Counted from the first letter of the stretch, positions 1 through 6,610 are shown. The stretch is DNA of 7,805 nt from MGBC113645 sp036308445 (GCA_036308445.1 JAXJVS010000174.1:1-7805); one strand, 5' to 3'. Program-made: numbers and translations. The notes: generated by a model from the sequence alone, not told the origin.

Positions 1-110
1 GTGAAAGTGTTGTGGTTGTCAGCCTTCAGTGGTCGAAGGACTTGCACAACAACATGCCCTTACAGGGCTGGTCCATACCACTGATTTTATCAGTGGTTAT
101 GATTACTCAT
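1..110 (+). mobile_element. Probable right end of an IS200/IS605-type element with omega-RNA-like structure (partial)
   Basis: No convincing protein is encoded here. The stretch is clearly GC-richer than the DNA that follows and packed with complementary segments: 8-14 with 45-51 (7 bp), enclosing 23-27 with 35-39 (CCTTC/GAAGG); 56-60 with 64-68 (GCCCT/AGGGC, 3-nt loop); and 77-85 with 89-97 (ACCACTGAT/ATCAGTGGT, 3-nt loop). The loop of the second hairpin (AGTGGT, 28-33) is also perfectly complementary to 77-82, so a pseudoknot is possible. A strong subterminal hairpin followed by a short tail is typical of IS200/IS605 right ends, where the TnpB omega-RNA scaffold lies. A TGA at 2-4 could be the tnpB stop, but the gene itself would be outside the window. 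Neither side of the last hairpin has a T-run, so it is not an ordinary terminator. The exact end of the element (about 108-110) is a guess. Confidence 0.37.
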
Positions 111-549
111 AATTATTTAAAATGTCCTCTACTTTAATTCCTAATTCAAATCCTAGAGTAAAATAATCATCAATAGTATTTTGATATTCTTCACTAGAAT
201 ATAAGCTTTGTACTTTTAAGATAGAATGATAGATTTTGAAGAATAAATCTTCAATATTTATTTTTTCAGGAATCTCAGTATGATTCTTAATTGTATCAAT
301 TCTTAATTCATAGCCAATAGACATCAACATTGTTAATCCTTCTAAATAATGCTCTAATAGTCTATCTTGATCAATCGGTTCTTCTTTTTCCCAAAACAAA
401 TAACATCTAGAATCTAATGAAACTTCTGATAAATCATGTAAAAAAGATAATATTTTCTGATTTATTCTTTGTACATTTAATACTTCATTTTTAGCTGTTT
501 GTATTTCATTATTAAGATAAACTTCATAGAGTTTAGAAACTCCGTTCAT
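103..549 (-). CDS. All-alpha dUTPase/MazG-like NTP pyrophosphohydrolase homologue, apparently truncated at its C-terminus
   Basis: This 148-aa soluble protein resembles the dimeric all-alpha dUTPase family (dUTPase_2), whose members cleave dUTP to dUMP and pyrophosphate. The recognisable core runs from ILSFLHDLSE (33-42) through LFWEKEEP (51-58) to LLEHYLEGLTMLMSIG (64-79), matching the family pattern of an ExxE helix, FKFW, and LLEEYVDxLHFxLSIG. A helical C-terminal part covers about 100-146. The metal-binding positions are altered: ExxE is D39-x-x-E42, and the later E and D are H67 and E70, so activity is uncertain. Family members usually end with about 15 more residues (KNxxNxxRQ-like). 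Here the protein stops at NNYE, and the last Glu codon and the stop lie at or inside the putative insertion-sequence edge, which suggests 3' truncation. The start at 549 is supported by AAGGTGG at 563-557, 7 nt upstream. It is divergent from fucO. Confidence 0.72.
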   Translation of the reverse strand: MNGVSKLYEVYLNNEIQTAKNEVLNVQRINQKILSFLHDLSEVSLDSRCYLFWEKEEPIDQDRLLEHYLEGLTMLMSIGYELRIDTIKNHTEIPEKINIEDLFFKIYHSILKVQSLYSSEEYQNTIDDYFTLGFELGIKVEDILNNYE

Positions 550-570
550 TTTACCACCACCTTATATTTT

Positions 571-576
571 ATTATA
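571..576 (-). promoter_or_regulatory. Candidate -10 box for the dUTPase-like gene
   Basis: Read on the minus strand, 576-571 is a perfect TATAAT, 21 bp from the start codon, leaving a short leader that contains the ribosome site at 563-557. I see no good -35 at normal spacing (weak TTCAAA with a 19-bp spacer), and such boxes are common by chance in AT-rich DNA. Confidence 0.28.
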
Positions 577-617
577 ATCTTTAATATGAATTGAATTTGA
601 ATTTACACAAATAGTGC

Positions 618-635
618 TTGTTTTAATTTTCACAA
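618..635 (+). promoter_or_regulatory. Rex-like redox operator
   Basis: TTGTTTTAATTTTCACAA is an 18-bp imperfect inverted repeat. The right half, read on the minus strand, is TTGTGAAAA, a strong Rex half-site. The left half agrees at 6 of 9 positions. Rex is the NADH-responsive repressor of fermentative genes, including alcohol dehydrogenases, in many Firmicutes. The site covers the fucO -35 region, as expected for repression that is relieved when NADH is high. The rex gene is not in the window, so this is an inference from the motif. Confidence 0.45.
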
Positions 636-645
636 AGTGTATAAT
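618..645 (+). promoter_or_regulatory. fucO promoter (TTGTTT-N16-TATAAT)
   Basis: A perfect -10 TATAAT at 640-645 is preceded by TTGTTT at 618-623 with a 16-bp spacer, giving a start near 652 and a leader of about 28 nt before the ATG at 680. The -35 and most of the spacer lie inside the Rex-like operator (618-635), so a bound repressor would block RNA polymerase. Confidence 0.6.
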
Positions 646-679
646 TAAAGATAGATGAAATATGAAGGAGATAAGAATA

Positions 680-1825
680 ATGGCAAATAGAATTATTTTA
701 AATGAAACAAGTTATCATGGAAGTGGAGCTATTAAAGAGGTAGTAAATGAAGCTAAAGCTAGAGGATTTAAAAAGGCTTTAGTTTGTTCAGATCCGGATT
801 TAGTTAAATTTGGTGTTAGTCAAAAAGTGACTACTCTTTTAGATGAAGCTGGATTAGCTTATGAAATGTATACAGATATTAAACCTAATCCAACTATTGA
901 AAATGTTCAAAATGGTGTAGAAGCTTTACATGCTGCTCAGGCTGATTATATTATTGCAATTGGCGGAGGATCTTCAATGGATACTGCTAAAGGTATTGGA
1001 ATCATTGATAGAAACCCTGAATTTGCAGATGTAAGAAGCTTAGAAGGTGTAGCAGATACTAAAAACCCTTGTACTCCAATTTTTGCAGTACCTACTACTG
1101 CTGGTACTGCTGCAGAAGTTACAATTAACTATGTAATTACTGATGCACAAAAAGATAGAAAAATGGTATGTGTAGATCCTCATGATTTACCAGTAGTAGC
1201 ATTTGTTGATCCTGATATGATGGCTTCTATGCCAGCTAGCTTAACTGCTGCTACAGGTATGGATGCATTAACTCATGCTATTGAAGGTTATATTACTGCT
1301 GGAGCTTGGGAAATGAGTGATATGTTCCATATTAAAGCAATTGAAATTATTGCTAAAAGTTTAAGAGATGCAGTTAAAGGTGATGCCAAAGGTATGGAAG
1401 GTATGGCTTTAGGTCAATATATTGCTGGTATGGGATTCTCTAATGTAGGATTAGGAATTGTTCACTCTATGGCTCACCCATTAGGGGCTTTATATGATAC
1501 ACCTCATGGTGTTGCTAATGCAATTATCTTACCAACAGTCATGGAATACAATGCACCAGCAACTGGTACTAAATATAAAGATATTGCTGAAGCTATGGGT
1601 GTAGACACTACAGGTATGGATCAAGAAACTTATAGAAAAGCTGCAATTGATGCTGTAAAACAATTATCACAAGATGTAGGAATTCCTGCTGATTTAAAAG
1701 AAATTGTAAAGGAAGAAGATTTAGATTTCTTATCTGAATCTGCTTATGCGGATGCTTGTAGACCTGGTAATCCAAGAGAAACAAGTGTTGCAGAAATTAA
1801 AGAATTATATAAATCATTGTTATAA
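680..1825 (+). CDS. fucO: FucO-type iron-containing alcohol dehydrogenase (lactaldehyde reductase)
   Basis: The 381-aa protein belongs to the class III metal-dependent alcohol dehydrogenases and matches E. coli FucO along its whole length, from MANRIILNET to NPRETSVAEIKELY. FucO reduces L-lactaldehyde to 1,2-propanediol with NADH in anaerobic fucose or rhamnose breakdown; homologues may act on other short aldehydes. The cofactor loop GGGSSMDTAK is at 95-104, and PTTAGTAAEVT is at 138-148. The four iron ligands are all present: D195 and H199 (DALTH), H262 and H276 (in VHSMAHPLG and TPHG). It is cytosolic, with no signal peptide. I chose the ATG at 680 because AAGGAG at 665-670 sits 9 nt upstream and the resulting N-terminus aligns with FucO; an in-frame ATG at 662 would overlap that ribosome site. 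It is a single-gene unit with its own promoter and terminator. No fucose or rhamnose genes are visible, so the substrate is not certain. Confidence 0.95.
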   Translation: MANRIILNETSYHGSGAIKEVVNEAKARGFKKALVCSDPDLVKFGVSQKVTTLLDEAGLAYEMYTDIKPNPTIENVQNGVEALHAAQADYIIAIGGGSSMDTAKGIGIIDRNPEFADVRSLEGVADTKNPCTPIFAVPTTAGTAAEVTINYVITDAQKDRKMVCVDPHDLPVVAFVDPDMMASMPASLTAATGMDALTHAIEGYITAGAWEMSDMFHIKAIEIIAKSLRDAVKGDAKGMEGMALGQYIAGMGFSNVGLGIVHSMAHPLGALYDTPHGVANAIILPTVMEYNAPATGTKYKDIAEAMGVDTTGMDQETYRKAAIDAVKQLSQDVGIPADLKEIVKEEDLDFLSESAYADACRPGNPRETSVAEIKELYKSLL

Positions 1826-1826
1826 T

Positions 1827-1851
1827 AAAAAACTCCGAATGGAGTTTTTTT
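1827..1851 (+). terminator. fucO intrinsic terminator (bidirectional)
   Basis: The hairpin ACTCC (1832-1836), loop GAAT, GGAGT (1841-1845) is followed by a T-run to 1851 and preceded by an A-run. It begins just after the fucO stop. The A-run on the left makes it equally usable on the opposite strand. Confidence 0.9.
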
Positions 1852-1939
1852 GTATAAAATCTAAAAATATGCCAAAACATACTCGTTTGTAGTTATTTAT
1901 GTCAATTTCTTGATTTGTAATGATTATAAATATGAAAAA

Positions 1940-1967
1940 TGATAAAATATACTTAATTTCAAGGAGG
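1940..1967 (+). promoter_or_regulatory. Candidate cas9 promoter -10 element and ribosome binding site
   Basis: An extended -10 motif, TGATAAAAT, lies at 1940-1948 (one mismatch in the hexamer) and would start transcription near 1955. No convincing -35 is present, which extended -10 promoters can tolerate. The ribosome site AAGGAGG at 1961-1967 is a perfect match, 6 nt from the ATG at 1974. The ribosome site is certain and the promoter is tentative; TATAAA at 1925-1930 is an alternative -10 with an even poorer -35. Confidence 0.45.
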
Positions 1968-1973
1968 TTTTTT

Positions 1974-4900
1974 ATGGCAAGATTAGTATTAGGATTAGAT
2001 ATAGGTATTACTTCTGTAGGATATGGTGTTATTGATATAGATAATAATAGTTTTGTGGATTATGGAGTCAGACTGTTTAAAGAAGGTACAGCAGAAGAAA
2101 ACGGAAAAAGAAGAGAAAAAAGAGGTTCTAGAAGATTAAAAAGAAGAAAAAAGAATAGAATTAAAGACATGGATAAGCTTTTGGTTAGTGAAGGAATTAA
2201 AACAGATAATTATACAAGAGTTAATAATCCATATGAAATAAGAGTAAAAGGATTATCTGAAAAACTAACTAATAATGAATTGACGTGTGCTTTACTACAT
2301 CTAACTAAAAATAGAGGAAGTAGTTTAGAAACAGTGGAAGAAGATATATCTGAAGATACTGAGAAATCTAAATCAATTCTTCAAAATAATAGCACTTTAA
2401 TTGCACAAGGAAAGTATATTTGTGAAATTCAATTAGAACGTTTAAAAATTGAAGGAAAAGTCAGAGGAATACGCAATAATTTTAAAACTGATGATTATGT
2501 AAAAGAAGCTCAACAAATATTATCTAACCAAGGATTAAAAGATGAATTGAATAATAAGATTATAGATATAATCAAGAGAAGAAGACAATATTATGAAGGA
2601 CCTGGAAGTGAAAAGTCTCCTACACCTTATGGCAGATGGATAGATTATGGTGTAGAACCTATAGATCTTATTGAAAAGATGAGAGGTAGATGTTCAGTTT
2701 ATCCTGAGGAATTTAGAGCTCCTAAAAATTCATATACGGCTGAACTGTTTAATCTTTTAAATGATTTAAATAATCTAACAATAGAAAATGAAAAGTTGAC
2801 TACGGATAAGAAAAAAGAAATTATCAATTATGTCAATGAGAAAGGTGGAATAACACCAAAGCAATTATCAAAATTATTAGAAGTTGAATTAGATAAAATA
2901 GAAGGTTTTAGAATAGATAAAAATAAGAAACCATTATTAACTGAATTTAAAGGATATAGAAAAATCAAGAAAATATTTGATACTTATTCTAATGATATGT
3001 ATGAAAATGATAAAGAAATCATAGATATTATTTCAGAAATTGTCACAAAGAAGAAAGGTATACAAGAAAGAATAGATGAAATACATAAAGTATATCCTAA
3101 ACTCAATGATGAATTAATAAGTGAATTATCTAAACTAACAGGAATGACTCAATATCATTCATTATCATTTAAGATAATGAAACAACTCAATGTTGAAATG
3201 ATAAATTCTGAATTTAATCAGATGCAATTATTACATCAATTACAGATTTTCGATAAGAATAGAGAATCTATGAAAGGTAAAATTAATATTTTACCAGATG
3301 ATACTGTTATACTATCACCTGTAGTTAAAAGAGCGCAAAGAGAAGCATTTAAAGTTATTAATGCATTAAGAAAGAAATATGGAGAATTTGAATCTATTGT
3401 TATAGAAACAACAAGAGATAAAAATACTAAAGAACAAAGGAAGAGACTAGATGATAGACAGAAGTTCTTTGAAAATGAGAATAAAATGGTAGATGAATAT
3501 CTTACTATTAATGGATATAAACCTGATTACATTAATAGCAAAACAAAATTAAAAGTACGTCTATATCTGCAACAAGAATGTAAGAGTGCTTATACACAAC
3601 AACCTATTTCATTGAATGAATTAATTAATGATCCTAGCTCATATGAAATTGATCATATTATACCAATATCAGTTTCATTAGATGATTCTATTAATAACAA
3701 AATATTAGCTACACATAGTGAAAATCTAGCTAAGGGTAACTTAACGCCAATAGATGCTTACTTAAAAGGAAGATTTGTAAATTTAAATGGAGAGCTTAAT
3801 AAATACAAATCATTTATAAAAAACAACAAGAATCTTTCTAAGAAGAAAAAAGAATATCTATTATATGAAAAAGATATTACGAAATTTAGTAATATACAGG
3901 AGTTTATTGCTAGAAACTTAGTAGATACAAGTTATGCAAATAGAGTTGTATTAAATACATTAACACATTATTTCAAAGATAACGAAATTGATACAAAAGT
4001 ACATACAGTCAGAGGTAATGCAACAAGTATGTTTAGAAATAGAATAGGATTACGTAAACAAAGAGATGAAGATTACTTACATCATGCAGTAGATGCATTA
4101 ATAGTAGCTTCTATTAGAAAACTAAGTAAATTAAATACATATCTTACAAAATATGATTTTAATCAAATGTATAACGAAGAAACTGGAGAAGTATATAAAG
4201 TTGGAGAGGATAATGAAGTATTAGATCCTATTTATATTCAATTTATAACAAATCTTAAATCTATATATGAACAATCAAATGCTTATTATAATGGTTTAAT
4301 TGAGAAAAAAGAATTAATATTTAAACCAATAAAAATATCTCATAAAATAGATACAAAACCAAATAGACAAGTCGCAGATGAAACAATATATAGTACTCGA
4401 AATGTGGATGGTGTAGAAAAATTAGTTAAAAAGTATAAAGATATTTATGAACCAGGATTTGATAAATTAACCAATGATATCATCCAAGGAAACGAGGAAA
4501 AGTATCTTATGTATTTTAATGATCCTCAAACATTTGATATTATACGTTCAGTTGTTATGAATCATTTTGAAACTTATAAAAATGATTCTAAGATATATAC
4601 AGTTAAAAAAGATAAAAAAGGAATAACTTATTCATTAAAAGGAAAGAACAATCCTCTTTATGAATATAAAGAAAATCATGGAAAGATTAGAAAATATTCT
4701 AAAAAAGGTAATGGACCTGAAATAACAACGATGAAATACTATGATGGCCAATTAGGAAATAAAATTGATATTTCACATAACTATGACCTAAACAACAAGA
4801 AAGTCGTATTACAGCAGATTAGTCCATATAGAACGGATTTCTATATTTCACCTGCAGGAAAATATAAGATGGTAACAATACGTTACAGTAATGTATTTTT

Positions 4901-5297
4901 TAAGAAATCTATTAATAAATATATTATAGATTTAGATTGGTATAATGAACAGAAAGCAATTAAAGGAATAGATGATACATATGAATTTGTATGTTCATTG
5001 CATCATGATGAATTAATTGGTGTTCAAAAGAAAGAAGGAGCAGATTTTATTTATGATTTATCAAAAGAAAAATCTGGAACTAAAAGAGTGTATAAAGGTG
5101 ATACAGAAATATTGAAGTTTACTGCTACAAATAATGATAAAAGTGGAACCATTGAGGTGAAACCTATTTATACATATTGTAAGAAGCGATTAATGCCATC
5201 TATTGGTACTTTTATCAAAATCGAAAAATACGCTACAGATGTATTAGGTAATTTATATAAAGTCACTCAAAATGAGTTGAAATTAGAATTTGATTAG
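1974..5297 (+). CDS. cas9: Type II-A Cas9 endonuclease, St1Cas9-like
   Basis: This 1107-aa RNA-guided DNA endonuclease cuts both strands of DNA matching the crRNA. In order: RuvC-I with D9 (LVLGLDIGITSVGYG, 4-18), arginine-rich bridge helix (about 44-64), recognition lobe (about 75-430), RuvC-II with E478 (IVIETTRD), HNH domain (about 520-640) with D560-H561 in YEIDHIIP and N584, RuvC-III with H704 and D707 (HHAVDALIVA), then the wedge and PAM-interacting regions (about 780-1107). All catalytic residues are intact. Stretches such as LFNLLNDLNNLT (258-269), LSKKKKEYLL (621-630) and RKYSKKGNGPEI (906-917) resemble S. thermophilus CRISPR1 Cas9 (1121 aa). The start at 1974 is fixed by the AAGGAGG site and a family-typical N-terminus; an in-frame upstream ATG at 1920 would add 18 unlikely residues. 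The segment between EVKP (1061-1064) and TDVLGN (1088-1093) looks shorter than in St1Cas9, so the PAM may differ. The tracrRNA promoter lies in its last codons. Confidence 0.98.
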   Translation: MARLVLGLDIGITSVGYGVIDIDNNSFVDYGVRLFKEGTAEENGKRREKRGSRRLKRRKKNRIKDMDKLLVSEGIKTDNYTRVNNPYEIRVKGLSEKLTNNELTCALLHLTKNRGSSLETVEEDISEDTEKSKSILQNNSTLIAQGKYICEIQLERLKIEGKVRGIRNNFKTDDYVKEAQQILSNQGLKDELNNKIIDIIKRRRQYYEGPGSEKSPTPYGRWIDYGVEPIDLIEKMRGRCSVYPEEFRAPKNSYTAELFNLLNDLNNLTIENEKLTTDKKKEIINYVNEKGGITPKQLSKLLEVELDKIEGFRIDKNKKPLLTEFKGYRKIKKIFDTYSNDMYENDKEIIDIISEIVTKKKGIQERIDEIHKVYPKLNDELISELSKLTGMTQYHSLSFKIMKQLNVEMINSEFNQMQLLHQLQIFDKNRESMKGKINILPDDTVILSPVVKRAQREAFKVINALRKKYGEFESIVIETTRDKNTKEQRKRLDDRQKFFENENKMVDEYLTINGYKPDYINSKTKLKVRLYLQQECKSAYTQQPISLNELINDPSSYEIDHIIPISVSLDDSINNKILATHSENLAKGNLTPIDAYLKGRFVNLNGELNKYKSFIKNNKNLSKKKKEYLLYEKDITKFSNIQEFIARNLVDTSYANRVVLNTLTHYFKDNEIDTKVHTVRGNATSMFRNRIGLRKQRDEDYLHHAVDALIVASIRKLSKLNTYLTKYDFNQMYNEETGEVYKVGEDNEVLDPIYIQFITNLKSIYEQSNAYYNGLIEKKELIFKPIKISHKIDTKPNRQVADETIYSTRNVDGVEKLVKKYKDIYEPGFDKLTNDIIQGNEEKYLMYFNDPQTFDIIRSVVMNHFETYKNDSKIYTVKKDKKGITYSLKGKNNPLYEYKENHGKIRKYSKKGNGPEITTMKYYDGQLGNKIDISHNYDLNNKKVVLQQISPYRTDFYISPAGKYKMVTIRYSNVFFKKSINKYIIDLDWYNEQKAIKGIDDTYEFVCSLHHDELIGVQKKEGADFIYDLSKEKSGTKRVYKGDTEILKFTATNNDKSGTIEVKPIYTYCKKRLMPSIGTFIKIEKYATDVLGNLYKVTQNELKLEFD

Positions 5298-5305
5298 TTT
5301 ATAAT
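5277..5305 (+). promoter_or_regulatory. tracrRNA promoter inside the cas9 3' end
   Basis: TTGAAA (5277-5282) and TATAAT (5300-5305) are separated by exactly 17 bp, a near-consensus housekeeping promoter. It spans the last cas9 codons and the TAG stop at 5295-5297. The predicted start, about 5311-5313, is at the first bases of the anti-repeat, so it fits a dedicated tracrRNA promoter. Confidence 0.8.
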
Positions 5306-5310
5306 ATTAG

Positions 5311-5392
5311 TAGGTTATTCTAGCAAAAATTTATATGACCTAACAAAACAAGGGTTTATCCCGGATTCGGCTCGTGAGAGCCTTTTCTTTTT
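5311..5392 (+). ncRNA. tracrRNA
   Basis: This small RNA pairs with the CRISPR repeat and bridges the crRNA to Cas9. The anti-repeat lies at 5315-5349: 5315-5330 is the exact complement of repeat positions 18-33, 5333-5336 (ATAT) pairs with the repeat ATAT, and 5341-5349 (TAACAAAAC) pairs with repeat positions 1-9. Between them, GACC (5337-5340) faces the repeat CC, the asymmetric 2:4 bulge typical of type II-A, and TT (5331-5332) can form two G-U wobbles with the repeat GG. So there is a 9-bp lower stem and a 22-bp upper stem. After the anti-repeat come a small nexus hairpin (GGG 5352-5354, CCC 5360-5362) and a terminator hairpin. The RNA is about 80 nt, short for the class. A position between cas9 and cas1 on the coding strand is one of the known II-A arrangements. 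The ends are predicted, not measured. Confidence 0.93.
5369..5392 (+). terminator. tracrRNA intrinsic terminator
   Basis: GGCTC (5369-5373) pairs with GAGCC (5378-5382) around a GTGA loop, which is a stable GNRA tetraloop. TTTTCTTTTT follows at 5383-5392. It ends only 8 bp before the cas1 ATG, so it should also stop part of the transcription coming from cas9. Confidence 0.85.
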
Positions 5393-5400
5393 GGTTAAAA

Positions 5401-6297
5401 ATGAGTCATAGAGTTTTATATATAGAAAAATGTGAGAATCTGAAATTGTATTTAGATAACTTAAAAGTACTAGTAGATAATAACGAAATCCTATTTCCAA
5501 TTTCAGATATCATGATTTTAGTTATTGATAATTATAAATCTAATTTAAGTGTCCCTTTAATAAACAAATTAGTAGAAAATAATGTATGTACAATACTATG
5601 TGGAATTGACCATTTACCTAAAACTCAAATATTACCTGTAAATGGTCATTTTTCACAAAGTGGTAATATAAATAAACAAATACAATGGAATAAAGAAAGA
5701 AAAGATTTAGTTCATCAGTTAATTGTAAAAGCAAAAATATATAATCAAATTGAAATATTAAAAACTAATGATAAGAATTTTGAAGTTATTCAAAAACTAT
5801 TTCAGTTCATAGAAGAAGTAGAACCAGGTGATACATCAAATAGAGAAGGTTTAGCTGCAAAAATGTATTTTAGAGAGATGTATGGTCATGATTTTGTGAG
5901 ATTTAATGAAGATGTTGTGAATGCAGGATTAAACTATGGATATGCGATTTTTAGATCCTTAATATCATCAATTGTAGTTGCGAAAGGATACTTACCTAAT
6001 ATTGGTATATTTCATAAAGGTAAGCAAAATATGTTTAATTTAAGTGATGATATTATAGAGGTTTTTAGACCAATTGTAGATCATTATGTTTTAAATAATA
6101 TGACGGAAGACATATTATTTAAACAAGAGCATAGAGAACAGTTAATACAATTAACCACAAAAAAAGTTAAAATAGATGAAAGACAACAGACAGTCGCAAA
6201 TGCTATATATATCTATATAGAGAGTATATTAAAAGTATTAGAAACAGGAAATCCTCAAGAATATATTTTTCCATTACCATATTGTTATGATATATAA
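5401..6297 (+). CDS. cas1: CRISPR integrase Cas1 (type II-A)
   Basis: This 298-aa protein is the catalytic subunit of the Cas1-Cas2 spacer integrase. The metal-binding catalytic triad is visible and lies at the positions usual for type II-A Cas1: E149 (in NREGLAAKMYF), H205 (in GIFHKGKQN) and E220 (in DDIIEVF). An N-terminal beta domain (about 1-100) precedes the alpha-helical catalytic domain. I place the start at the ATG at 5401, giving MSHRVLYIEK, which fits family N-termini. The frame stays open upstream to a GTG at 5374, but that lies in the tracrRNA terminator loop and is not credible as a start. There is no purine-rich ribosome site before 5401, only the terminator T-run and GGTTAAAA. 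The 3' end overlaps cas2 by 11 bp. Confidence 0.96.
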   Translation: MSHRVLYIEKCENLKLYLDNLKVLVDNNEILFPISDIMILVIDNYKSNLSVPLINKLVENNVCTILCGIDHLPKTQILPVNGHFSQSGNINKQIQWNKERKDLVHQLIVKAKIYNQIEILKTNDKNFEVIQKLFQFIEEVEPGDTSNREGLAAKMYFREMYGHDFVRFNEDVVNAGLNYGYAIFRSLISSIVVAKGYLPNIGIFHKGKQNMFNLSDDIIEVFRPIVDHYVLNNMTEDILFKQEHREQLIQLTTKKVKIDERQQTVANAIYIYIESILKVLETGNPQEYIFPLPYCYDI

Positions 6298-6610
6298 TTT
6301 TGTGAGATTATTATTATTTTTTGATTTACCAATGACAACAAAAAAAGAAAAAAGAACATATACACATTTTAGAAAATATCTAATAAAAAATGGATATCTT
6401 ATGGTTCAATATTCAGTTTATTGTAGAATTTTTCCTAATAGAGAATCTGCTATCAATCATATCAATATATTAAGAAAGAATATACCGAAAGATGGTCAAA
6501 TAAGGATAATGGTAGTAACAGAAAAACAATATTCTAAAATGGAAATTATAGTTGGTGGTAAATCTAAACAAGAAGAAATCGTAACAAGTGAATCATTTAT
6601 AAAATTATGA
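6287..6610 (+). CDS. cas2: CRISPR-associated Cas2 (type II-A)
   Basis: This 107-aa protein forms the dimer that holds two Cas1 dimers in the integration complex. The N-terminal beta strand ending in FFDLP carries the conserved Asp at D13 (MIYNFVRLLLFFDLP), and VQYSVYCRI (40-48) and IRIMVVTEKQY (72-82) are the usual second and later strands of its ferredoxin-like fold. It starts inside the last codons of cas1, with an 11-bp overlap and no ribosome site of its own, so translation is probably coupled. Its stop shares ATGA with the csn2 start. The length is normal for the type. Confidence 0.95.
   Translation: MIYNFVRLLLFFDLPMTTKKEKRTYTHFRKYLIKNGYLMVQYSVYCRIFPNRESAINHINILRKNIPKDGQIRIMVVTEKQYSKMEIIVGGKSKQEEIVTSESFIKL

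Noticed and set aside
77..97. Hairpin after the minus-strand gene read as its terminator
   Set aside because: The 9-bp stem is strong, but no T-run follows on either strand.
1..110. Short open frames in the first 110 bases
   Set aside because: All three plus-strand frames give short, low-information peptides; the base pairing explains the sequence better. It also does not look like a tRNA, tmRNA or SRP RNA.
1920..1973. Upstream ATG that would extend Cas9 by 18 residues
   Set aside because: A perfect AAGGAGG lies 6 nt before the ATG at 1974, and RuvC-I normally starts within the first ten residues.
5374..5400. GTG start that would extend Cas1 by nine residues
   Set aside because: The GTG is in the loop of the tracrRNA terminator, with no ribosome site. 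The ATG at 5401 gives the expected Cas1 N-terminus.
5315..5500. Minus-strand open frame of 61 codons
   Set aside because: It is antisense to the tracrRNA and the start of cas1, has no ribosome site and no family-like sequence.
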